Below, piece after piece: positions 1 to 5,000 of a stretch of 5,000 nt of DNA (the stretch's first letter is position 1; each line of letters begins with the position of its first letter). The notes under the pieces are model-generated. The model was not told the DNA's origin. It worked only from the letters and a program-made list of their open reading frames with translations, and ran no database searches. A program made the translations under genes and the position numbers. The stretch is from Chloroflexota bacterium (GTDB taxonomy: Archaea > Iainarchaeota > Iainarchaeia > Iainarchaeales > GCA-2688035), in the NCBI GenBank assembly GCA_030634785.1, contig DAOWAC010000080.1, forward strand, positions 1 to 5,000, given 5' to 3'.

Positions 1-1076
1 ATGGAAACTGTAAAACAAACATTTTGGTAACTGAAAAAAGTGGCGTGTTTAATTTAATTAAAAGAATTTCTGCAACAGTAAGCCGGCAGTTTAATGAGTT
101 GCATCCTTTGCTTGATGCAAGGCTTCCTGATGGAAGCAGAGCAAATGCGACTTTTAATTATGTAAGTCCTTTTGGTCACACTCTTACAATAAGAAAATTT
201 AGTTCTATTCCAATTTCAATAATTGATTTAATTTCAAACGGGACAGTTAATGCAGAGCTTGCAGCATTTTTTTGGGCGATGATTCAGGGGCTTGGAATGC
301 ATCCAACAAACACAATAATTACTGGTGGAACAGGTTCTGGAAAAACAACTTTTATGAATGTTCTGACTTCATTTATTCCTTTTGAAGAACGAATAATTAC
401 AATTGAAGATACAATTGAACTTGATTTGGGTGCAAGAGAAAATTGGATTCAGATGGAAACCAAACCAAAAATTAAGGACGTTCTTGCAGTGTCAATGGAT
501 GACTTGCTTAAAAACACACTGAGAATGAGGCCTGACAGAATAATTGTAGGCGAAGTAAGAGGGGGAGAAGCACAAACCCTTTTTGTTGCAATGGACACTG
601 GTCACAGGGGAATTTTGGGAACTTTGCATAGTAATAGTGCAAGGGAAATGATTCTAAGGCTTAAGAATTCTCCAATGGATGTTCCTGAACAAATGCTTCC
701 ATTGCTTAATATGGTAATTGTTATGCAAAGGCGTTATCACAAGGATAAGGGTATTGTGAGGAACATAAAACAGGTTGCTGAAATTGGCAGAATGGACGAA
801 ACAGTACTTTTGAATAATGTTTTTGAGCTTGATGAAAAAACAGGAAAAACCAACAGGACAAAGGTTCCAAGTTCATTGATTGAAGAACTTGCAACAGCAA
901 CCGGAATGAGCAAAAATGAACTGAAGAGAGAAATTCAGATAAGGAAAAAAATTCTGCAGTATATGGTTGGAAGAGGAATCAGAGAAAGAAGTCTTGTTGA
1001 AGCATTAATACAGCAATATTATTTTGATCCTGAAACAATTCTCAAAAAGGTTGCTGATTTCTTTCGCAAACAATGA
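1..1076 (+). CDS. Type II/IV secretion or archaeal pilus assembly ATPase (VirB11/CpaF/GspE-like), 5'-partial
   Basis: Hexameric P-loop ATPase of the secretion superfamily, expected at the inner face of the membrane driving assembly of a type IV pilus-like filament or secretion. Numbering from the TTG at 24, the sequence shows the N-domain linker motif PLLDARLPDGSR (28-39), TIRKFS (55-60), Walker A GGTGSGKTT (101-109), the Asp box IITIEDTIEL (124-133), Walker B RIIVGEVRGGEA (172-183, with Glu177) and the His box with His194 and His202 (GHRGILGTLHSN, 193-204). A helical C-terminal tail (about 285-350) resembles that of archaeal GspE-like ATPases. The frame is open upstream of the TTG to the window edge and encodes GNCKTNI, which fits the family's conserved TNI segment. 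The TTG is therefore internal, and the start lies outside the window; full-length relatives are longer, around 500 residues. All core ATPase motifs are intact. The specific machine (pilus, archaellum-like or secretion) cannot be told from this fragment. Confidence 0.93.
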   Translation, partial: GNCKTNILVTEKSGVFNLIKRISATVSRQFNELHPLLDARLPDGSRANATFNYVSPFGHTLTIRKFSSIPISIIDLISNGTVNAELAAFFWAMIQGLGMHPTNTIITGGTGSGKTTFMNVLTSFIPFEERIITIEDTIELDLGARENWIQMETKPKIKDVLAVSMDDLLKNTLRMRPDRIIVGEVRGGEAQTLFVAMDTGHRGILGTLHSNSAREMILRLKNSPMDVPEQMLPLLNMVIVMQRRYHKDKGIVRNIKQVAEIGRMDETVLLNNVFELDEKTGKTNRTKVPSSLIEELATATGMSKNELKREIQIRKKILQYMVGRGIRERSLVEALIQQYYFDPETILKKVADFFRKQ

Positions 1077-1079
1077 TTG

Positions 1080-1086
1080 AAAAAAA
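1080..1086 (-). terminator. Oligo-T terminator of the phosphoesterase-taw3 operon
   Basis: Seven consecutive T on the minus strand (seven A on the plus strand) lie about 17 bases beyond the taw3 stop codon. An intrinsic archaeal poly-U terminator would look like this. It sits in the 27-bp convergent spacer just after the ATPase stop, so it is free of coding constraint. I see no obvious hairpin before it. Confidence 0.45.
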
Positions 1087-1103
1087 CCAGTATTTCTGCA
1101 GGA

Positions 1104-1727
1104 TTATTTTAGTTCTTTTCTAAATTCTTTTTCAAGTCTTTTAAGCAATTTATAATTTTTTTCAAGTTTTTCGTTTGCTCGTTCAAGAATATATTTCATA
1201 TACTCTTTTTCAACCAATACCTTTTTTCCTTTCTTTACCGGAAACGCAATTCCCTGGCTTCCCTGTAATTCAACCAAAAACTTTCCTGGTTTTGCAACAA
1301 TTATTCCGCCTCTTTTCACTCCGGCTTTTGTCATTGCAGCCAAAACTTTTTTTGCGTTTTCTAAAGTATTTGCTCCAACATGAAAAATAAACGGGTCCAG
1401 CTTGAACCAAAGTTCGCCCTTGATTTCTGCATCAATTCCTTCCCATAATTCTTTTTCTTTTACAACACAATGCCATTTTCTGTGAAAACATGCTTCTCGT
1501 TTGCTTTCTCCTTTTGGAAGCTGTAATAAAATTATTCTTCCTGCACAGCTACTGCTTGTGAAAAAATTCTTTGTCTTTGAAACAAATCTGCACAATGGAA
1601 TAATCTGCAAATCTGCCTTTTTTTCCGCAATTGCCTTTTCCAAACTCTTTTTGTGCATGTCTTTAACCATTGCAAAACGTTCAATGCCTTCATAATACTT
1701 TTTCTTTAAATCAGTATTTCTTTCCAT
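1104..1727 (-). CDS. taw3: tRNA wybutosine-synthesising protein 3 (Taw3/TYW3-like methyltransferase)
   Basis: Taw3 is a SAM-dependent methyltransferase that N4-methylates the tricyclic wyosine intermediate made from G37 of tRNA-Phe, in the archaeal wyosine pathway after Taw1 and Taw2. The 207-residue protein has the family's full length and signatures. These are FFTSSSCAGRI (55-65; usual form TTSSCSGRI), a KWH motif (84-86), FKLDPFIFHV (108-117; usual form EPFILHV), a glycine-rich KRGGII (138-143) and a C-terminal helical stretch with EYMKYILERAN (175-185). The start overlaps the end of the upstream phosphoesterase by 22 bp. It is supported by a strong Shine-Dalgarno sequence, GGAGATGA, six bases before the ATG. 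A later start at Met20 or Met24 would also keep the conserved core but has no comparable site. It is the second gene of a minus-strand operon. Ser58 and Ala62 are mild departures from the consensus. Taw1 and Taw2 genes are not in the window. Confidence 0.92.
   Translation of the reverse strand: MERNTDLKKKYYEGIERFAMVKDMHKKSLEKAIAEKKADLQIIPLCRFVSKTKNFFTSSSCAGRIILLQLPKGESKREACFHRKWHCVVKEKELWEGIDAEIKGELWFKLDPFIFHVGANTLENAKKVLAAMTKAGVKRGGIIVAKPGKFLVELQGSQGIAFPVKKGKKVLVEKEYMKYILERANEKLEKNYKLLKRLEKEFRKELK
1107..1132 (+). terminator. Possible T-rich terminator of the ATPase transcript
   Basis: Three short T-runs (TTTT at 1107-1110, TTTT at 1116-1119, TTTTT at 1128-1132) begin about 30 bases after the ATPase stop. 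Archaeal termination often needs only U-rich RNA without a hairpin. The tract also lies in the 3' end of the opposing taw3 gene, where it encodes lysine- and glutamate-rich sequence, so it may be T-rich for coding reasons alone. Confidence 0.3.
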
Positions 1728-2347
1728 TTTATTTCATCTCCTAATTCGAGCAATAATGCTCTGTTTTCTTTTACTGATCCAATATTGATGCTGATTGTGT
1801 TCCCGATTTTTTCTTCGCCAAAAGAACTATGTGCATGACCGCATAGGTGAACTATTGGCTGTGTTTCTTCCAAAATTTCTTTTACTGCACTGCTTCCAAT
1901 TGGTATTCCTCTGCTTGATTTGTCAAGTTTTGTTTCTAAAGGGGGCAAATGTGTAAGCAGTACAACATTTTTTTCTCCCTGCATTAATTCAATCAATGCT
2001 TTTTTTATTTTTTCTTCACTTGAAAGAAAATTGCCTGCATCTCCAACAAGTCCGCTTCCAAATCCAACAAAAGTATATTTGTCAATTTTTTTCTTTTTTT
2101 CATGCAGTGAAATTCCTTTTTCTTCAAGCAAATGCAAAACAGCCTTGCTGTCCATATTTCCCGGAACGGCCAAAATTTTAAAGCCTTTAAGAGGCTTTAG
2201 CACCTCTTCTGCTTCCATTACATTTCCAAATTCTGTCAAATCTCCTGTTATTAACACAAGTTCAACATTCTTGTTATGTATAAGTTCTACTATCTTTTGT
2301 ACTCTGGATGCAGAACCGTGAATATCTCCAATTGCAAGTATTTTCAT
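1706..2347 (-). CDS. Calcineurin-like metallophosphoesterase (COG2129/Icc-related)
   Basis: Predicted cytoplasmic dinuclear-metal phosphoesterase of 213 residues, the single-domain size of the family. All the usual metal-binding motifs are visible: GDIHG (7-11, Asp8 and His10), GDLTEFG (35-41, Asp36), PGNMD (62-66, Asn64), THLPP (132-136, His133) and GHAH (170-173, His171 and His173). The family's IGSSAV (150-155) and NIGS (188-191) segments also fit the Icc-related archaeal group. The substrate cannot be inferred; members of this superfamily act on phosphomonoesters, phosphodiesters or nucleotides. The ATG is followed directly by the first beta strand (KILAIGD). Only a weak AGGT lies about ten bases upstream of it. 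It is the first gene of a unit with taw3, overlapping it by 22 bp. Internally the mRNA carries an A7-G-A7 run encoding four lysines (residues 84-87), with no sign of a frame break. Confidence 0.92.
   Translation of the reverse strand: MKILAIGDIHGSASRVQKIVELIHNKNVELVLITGDLTEFGNVMEAEEVLKPLKGFKILAVPGNMDSKAVLHLLEEKGISLHEKKKKIDKYTFVGFGSGLVGDAGNFLSSEEKIKKALIELMQGEKNVVLLTHLPPLETKLDKSSRGIPIGSSAVKEILEETQPIVHLCGHAHSSFGEEKIGNTISINIGSVKENRALLLELGDEIKWKEILI
1734..1741 (-). promoter_or_regulatory. Shine-Dalgarno site for taw3, inside the upstream gene
   Basis: The minus strand reads GGAGATGA followed by six bases and then the ATG at 1727. This matches the archaeal consensus GGAGGTGA at seven of eight positions. 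It lies within the last codons of the phosphoesterase gene, so it both fixes the taw3 start and suggests translational coupling or local reinitiation. Confidence 0.75.
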
Positions 2348-2398
2348 TTTAGATACCTTTTTAATTTTGTTAAGGGGTAATATTACTAGGGGTTGTAA
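2348..2398. promoter_or_regulatory. Divergent intergenic region, likely two promoters
   Basis: These 51 bases separate two genes transcribed away from each other, so promoters for both should lie here or overlap the gene ends. For the rightward gene, the AT-rich TTTTTAATTTT (2358-2368) could be a TATA element. It would place transcription start near 2389-2390, giving a leader of about ten bases. For the leftward gene, the palindrome GTAATATTAC (2377-2386) could serve as a TATA-like element with a leader of under ten bases. AGGGGT occurs twice (2373-2378 and 2388-2393), 15 bp apart. No promoter here is proven, and the element assignments are guesses from spacing. Confidence 0.5.
2389..2392 (+). 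promoter_or_regulatory. Probable ribosome binding site of the secreted-protein gene
   Basis: GGGG, six bases before the TTG at 2399, is the only purine-rich match near this start. It supports choosing the TTG, which also gives a complete signal peptide. A downstream TTG at 2411 would remove the positively charged Lys-Arg pair. Confidence 0.4.
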
Positions 2399-3178
2399 TT
2401 GTTTAAAAGATTGCTTGTAACATTTTGTTTTCTACTGCTTGTTAGCCAAGCTTTTGCTGTAATTTCTATTGTAGAGCCTGTTGATACCAAGCTTTCTGAT
2501 GATGGTGAAATTTCTTTTGGAAAAATTGCAGGAGGCGAAATTCTAAGGGTTGTTGTGAAGAAAAAAAGCGATTTGGGCAGTGACTGGGTAACTATTGGCG
2601 TTGATGGTTTGCCTGCTGGTTGGGAATCTGAAACTGTTGAAACTGACAAAACATTAATTGCTTTGATTTCTCTTGCGCCAAATGCTGAAATAAGCACTCA
2701 GCGCATAACTTTTACTCTTGCAAACGATTCAATTCCAAGTTTGAACGAATCTTTTTATGGTTCTGTTTATGTTAATGAAAATTTGCTTGATGTTTCGTTT
2801 GAAAGTCTTACAATTGATGCAACTCTTGGTCAGTCGGCAGAATTTGTTTTAACAATTAATAATGATTCAATTGCTTCTCATTTGATTATGGTTGAAAGTA
2901 CTTTGCCTTATTATTGGTTTTCAGGAAAAACAATTGAAGTTGGGCCCCTTGAAACAGAACAGGTTCTAATTGAAGTAATGCCTTACTCTTATGGTGAAAA
3001 AAACTTTTCTTTTGAAGTTTCTTCAGAGTTGAATAACCAAAGTTTAAGTTTTCCTGCAAAGCTTGATGTAAAACCTAATCTTGTCGGAATGTTTAGAGCT
3101 CCTGCAGCAGGTTTTCCTTTTTTCTCTCCTGGAATGCTTCCATATTATTTAATTAGCAGCCTTCTTAGCTTTTTTTAA
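2399..3178 (+). CDS. Secreted or surface beta-sandwich protein of unknown function
   Basis: I do not recognise a specific family for this 259-residue protein. It begins with a typical signal peptide: Lys3-Arg4, a hydrophobic core (about 5-16) and a likely cleavage after AFA (18-20). The rest has alternating hydrophobic and polar strands and almost no cysteine, consistent with two consecutive Ig-like or NEW3/CARDB-like beta domains (roughly 21-128 and 129-226). Five potential N-glycosylation sequons are present, at Asn109, Asn116, Asn155, Asn202 and Asn213. The C-terminus (about 234-259) is rich in Phe, Pro and Tyr and ends in a short hydrophobic stretch without a basic tail. It could be a weak membrane anchor or an assembly contact. 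The TTG start is chosen for the signal peptide and the GGGG upstream. The gene lies 19 bp before elp3 and may share its transcript. The last codons and stop include seven T (3170-3176) that could cause partial termination. Confidence 0.8.
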   Translation: MFKRLLVTFCFLLLVSQAFAVISIVEPVDTKLSDDGEISFGKIAGGEILRVVVKKKSDLGSDWVTIGVDGLPAGWESETVETDKTLIALISLAPNAEISTQRITFTLANDSIPSLNESFYGSVYVNENLLDVSFESLTIDATLGQSAEFVLTINNDSIASHLIMVESTLPYYWFSGKTIEVGPLETEQVLIEVMPYSYGEKNFSFEVSSELNNQSLSFPAKLDVKPNLVGMFRAPAAGFPFFSPGMLPYYLISSLLSFF

Positions 3179-3187
3179 CTTATTTGT

Positions 3188-3192
3188 GTGAT
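3188..3192 (+). promoter_or_regulatory. Possible ribosome binding site deciding the elp3 TTG start
   Basis: GTGAT, complementary to part of the archaeal 16S rRNA 3' end (GGAGGTGATC in mRNA sense), lies five bases before the TTG at 3198. An in-frame TGA at 3189-3191 closes the frame just upstream, and no other start codon lies between it and the TTG. The match is short. Confidence 0.35.
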
Positions 3193-3197
3193 TCTTT

Positions 3198-4769
3198 TTG
3201 GATAAAACAAAAGCCTATTCGCGTGATTTAATTTCTCTGATTGAATCAGGAAAAATTGTTTCAAGAGACCGGTTGAATGAGGTAAAGATTGCTCTTTGTT
3301 CGGAGTACAATCTTTCTGACATGCCTTCAAATGCAACAATTCTTTCTTTTGCAAAAAAAAGAACCGATATTTTACTAAGTCTGCTTAAGGTAAAGCCCAC
3401 CAGAAGCCTTAGTGGAATAACGGTTGTTGCAATAATGTTAAAGCCTCATAATTGTCCCGGTGAATGTATTTATTGCCCTGGAAGTCTTTTGCCAGGAAAA
3501 AAGACGCCTAAAAGCTATACTGGAAAAGAGCCTGCTACAATGAGAGCGGTTGCCATGAATTTTGATCCAAAAAAGCAGATTGAAAACAGAGTATGTCAGC
3601 TTGAAGAAGCAGGGCATAATACAAGCAAGATTGAATTAATTGTAATGGGTGGGACTTTTTTAAGCCAGACAAAAGCCTATCAGGAAAAGTTTTTGCTTTC
3701 TTCAATTAATACTTTGTGCAATTCAAACGCAAAAACAATTGAGGCTGCAAAAAAACTGGCTGAGAAAAGCAAAACAAGAATTGTAGGAATTACTTTTGAA
3801 ACAAGGCCTGATTTTTGTGGCAAAAAAGAAATCGAACAAATGCTAAGGTTTGGAGGAACAAGATGCGAACTTGGTGTTCAAACAATTTATGATAAAGCTT
3901 ACAAAAAAATAAAACGCGGACACAGTGTTGCAGATGTTGTAAGTGCAACAGAACTTTTGAAGGATTCCTGTTTTAAGGTTACATATCATTACATGCCTGG
4001 TTTGCCTTCTGTTTCATTTTCAGAGGATAAGAAAGCATTAAAGGCGCTTTTTAAAAATCCTGATTTTATGCCTGACAATCTTAAAATATACCCCTGTCTT
4101 GTGATTGAGGGAACAAAGCTTTACTCTTTGTGGAAGCAGGGAAAGTATGAACCCTTTTCAACAGAAAAAGCAGTAAAGCTTCTTGCTTATACAAAGCAAT
4201 TTGTTCCAAGGTGGGCAAGAATAATGCGTATTCAGCGTGATATTCCGGCACAGCTTATTGCTGCAGGTGTAAAGAAAAGCAATCTTCGACAGCTTGTGCA
4301 AAAGGAAATGCATAAAAAAGGACTAAAATGCAGTTGTATAAGGTGCAGGGAAGCAGGTCTTCTTTCACGCAAAGAATCATTAGCAAATGATACAAAAATG
4401 TTTGTTGAAGAATATAATGCAAGCAATGGCAAAGAATTTTTTATTTCTTTAGAGGATAAAAAAAGACAGTGCTTGTTTGGCTTTGCAAGGCTTAGAATTC
4501 CTGCAAATCCTTTTATGAAAGAAATAGGTTCTGACACAACTCTTCTAAGAGAGCTTCGTGTTTTTGGATTACCCTTAGCTTTGCATAAGAGAAAAGAACA
4601 GGCATTGCAGCATAAGGGCTTTGGAAAATCTCTTATAAGAAAAGCTGAAGAAATTTCTCTCAATTTTGATGCAAAAAAGCTTTTGGTAATAAGCGGTCTT
4701 GGAGTAAAGCCTTATTATTATTCTCAGGGCTTTAAGTCTGACGGTTCTTTTGTATCAAAAGCCATTTAA
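3198..4769 (+). CDS. elp3: Elp3: tRNA U34 carboxymethyl-transferase, radical SAM plus GNAT
   Basis: Archaeal Elp3 works without the other Elongator subunits, using acetyl-CoA and radical SAM chemistry to form cm5U at wobble U34 of tRNA. The 523-residue protein is full length. The N-terminal part reaches KPTRSLSGITVVAIM (66-80), then the cluster motif CPGECIYCPG (86-95; Cys86, Cys90, Cys93), KSYTGKEPATMRA (105-117), VMGGTF (149-154), ETRPDFC (201-207), GVQTIYD (226-232), RGHSVADV (240-247) and RIQRDIP (344-350). CSCIRCRE (378-385) matches the zinc-binding cysteines of the linker. The C-terminal acetyltransferase domain (about 400-523) has the acetyl-CoA loop QHKGFGKSLI (471-480) and the conserved YYYSQGF (506-512). 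The cysteine spacing is the canonical CX3CX2C of radical SAM enzymes, shorter than in eukaryotic Elp3. The TTG start is the first possible in the frame and keeps the conserved N-terminal helices. The gene lies 19 bp after the secreted-protein gene. Confidence 0.96.
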   Translation: MDKTKAYSRDLISLIESGKIVSRDRLNEVKIALCSEYNLSDMPSNATILSFAKKRTDILLSLLKVKPTRSLSGITVVAIMLKPHNCPGECIYCPGSLLPGKKTPKSYTGKEPATMRAVAMNFDPKKQIENRVCQLEEAGHNTSKIELIVMGGTFLSQTKAYQEKFLLSSINTLCNSNAKTIEAAKKLAEKSKTRIVGITFETRPDFCGKKEIEQMLRFGGTRCELGVQTIYDKAYKKIKRGHSVADVVSATELLKDSCFKVTYHYMPGLPSVSFSEDKKALKALFKNPDFMPDNLKIYPCLVIEGTKLYSLWKQGKYEPFSTEKAVKLLAYTKQFVPRWARIMRIQRDIPAQLIAAGVKKSNLRQLVQKEMHKKGLKCSCIRCREAGLLSRKESLANDTKMFVEEYNASNGKEFFISLEDKKRQCLFGFARLRIPANPFMKEIGSDTTLLRELRVFGLPLALHKRKEQALQHKGFGKSLIRKAEEISLNFDAKKLLVISGLGVKPYYYSQGFKSDGSFVSKAI

Positions 4770-4771
4770 AC
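4765..4771 (+). promoter_or_regulatory. Possible TATA element of the downstream small gene
   Basis: TTTAAAC is centred 28 bases before the ATG at 4796, the spacing expected of an archaeal TATA box when transcription starts at or next to the start codon. No Shine-Dalgarno sequence is visible in the 26-bp spacer, which agrees with a leaderless message. The element overlaps the elp3 stop codon. A short AT-rich match like this is common in AT-rich DNA, so the evidence is mainly the position. Confidence 0.35.
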
Positions 4772-4795
4772 AACCTTGAACTTATTGTTTTACTT

Positions 4796-5000
4796 ATGAA
4801 GCCTGAAGACGAATGGATTCTTTTCATTGAACGAAATCCGTCTTTTTTCAAATTAAGCAAAGATGCTTTTTCCTTAGAGGTTCTTGAAAAAATTGGTGAT
4901 GGAAGTAAGAGTATAGCTGGTTTGAAAATTTTTTTTCCAGGAACAAGTGAGCGAAAAATAAGGCTTTCACTAAAGAAACTGGTTGAATATAAGGTAATTG
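4796..5000 (+). CDS. Probable winged-helix protein, 3'-partial
   Basis: An open frame starting at ATG runs off the window after 68 codons, so only the N-terminal part is seen. Residues 25-34 (FSLEVLEKIG region) and about 37-47 look like two helices. PGTSERKIRLSLKKLVEYKVI (48-68) reads like the recognition helix and lead-in strand of a winged helix-turn-helix, as in archaeal ArsR/MarR-like regulators. The start MKPEDEW is highly charged, and codon use matches its neighbours. It begins 26 bp after the elp3 stop on the same strand, perhaps from its own leaderless promoter. A DNA-binding regulator is the best guess, but winged helices also occur in other proteins and the rest of the gene is missing. 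Confidence 0.65.
   Translation, partial: MKPEDEWILFIERNPSFFKLSKDAFSLEVLEKIGDGSKSIAGLKIFFPGTSERKIRLSLKKLVEYKVI

Noticed and set aside
1..30. A nine-codon frame starting with ATG at position 1
   Set aside because: It lies inside the ATPase coding sequence in another frame and stops at once.
1073..1123. A 16-codon frame opening with ATGA overlap at the ATPase stop
   Set aside because: It is too short, has no recognisable motif and runs into the convergent gene. It is kept only as context for the missing membrane partner.
1175..1695. Plus-strand frames within taw3 (1175-1390 and 1501-1695)
   Set aside because: They are antisense shadows of a recognised family and are Phe/Leu-rich without motifs.
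2086..2100. T7-C-T7 tract as a terminator or programmed frameshift site
   Set aside because: It encodes four lysines in the minus-strand phosphoesterase, whose frame continues intact through both flanking motifs. No alternative product is visible.
1920..2321. Plus-strand frames within the phosphoesterase gene (also 1996-2181)
   Set aside because: They are opposite a gene with all metal-binding motifs. Their Phe/Ser-rich composition mirrors the lysine- and glutamate-rich sense strand.
2386..2697. A 103-codon minus-strand frame over the secreted-protein gene
   Set aside because: It is antisense to the signal peptide and first beta domain and has no recognisable motif.
3215..3400. A 61-codon minus-strand frame at the start of elp3
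   Set aside because: It overlaps the conserved N-terminal region of Elp3 and has no support of its own.
4232..4663. A 143-codon minus-strand frame
   Set aside because: It is wholly inside elp3, whose acetyltransferase motifs confirm the plus-strand reading. Its composition is Ser/Leu/Phe-rich, as expected of an antisense shadow.

Overview
This window looks archaeal and contains ordinary housekeeping genes plus one unrecognised secreted protein. Three proteins point to Archaea: a Taw3-type wybutosine enzyme (a family of archaea and eukaryotes), a one-protein Elp3 of archaeal type, and a pilus/secretion ATPase with the C-terminal extension of archaeal GspE/CpaF-like proteins. The DNA is AT-rich (about one third G+C by eye), two of the genes start with TTG, and spacers are short. 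This would suit a small-genome archaeon, possibly of the DPANN group, but that placement is an inference and the sequence alone does not settle it.

Layout. From 1 to 1076 (+) is the C-terminal part of a VirB11/CpaF/GspE-family ATPase whose 5' end lies outside the window. It converges on a two-gene minus-strand operon, 2347 to 1104. That operon holds a COG2129-like calcineurin-type phosphoesterase followed, with a 22-bp overlap, by Taw3. A 51-bp divergent intergenic region (2348-2398) separates this operon from a plus-strand run. The plus-strand run contains a signal-peptide-bearing probable beta-sandwich protein (2399-3178), Elp3 (3198-4769), and the start of a small probable winged-helix protein (4796 to beyond the window). 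No stretch over 300 bases lacks a gene. I saw no tRNA, rRNA, CRISPR array or mobile element.

How the genes relate. Two of the six genes modify the tRNA anticodon loop: Taw3 acts on the wyosine base at position 37, and Elp3 on U34. They lie in divergently transcribed units about 1.5 kb apart, so shared control is possible but not shown. The ATPase would power a type IV pilus-like or secretion machine, but its usual membrane partner (TadC/GspF/FlaJ type) does not follow it. The secreted protein sits 19 bp upstream of elp3 and may share its transcript without sharing its function. I found no convincing new multi-gene system. The items most worth a second look are the secreted protein, the ATPase without its downstream partner, and the palindrome with repeated AGGGGT in the divergent promoter region.
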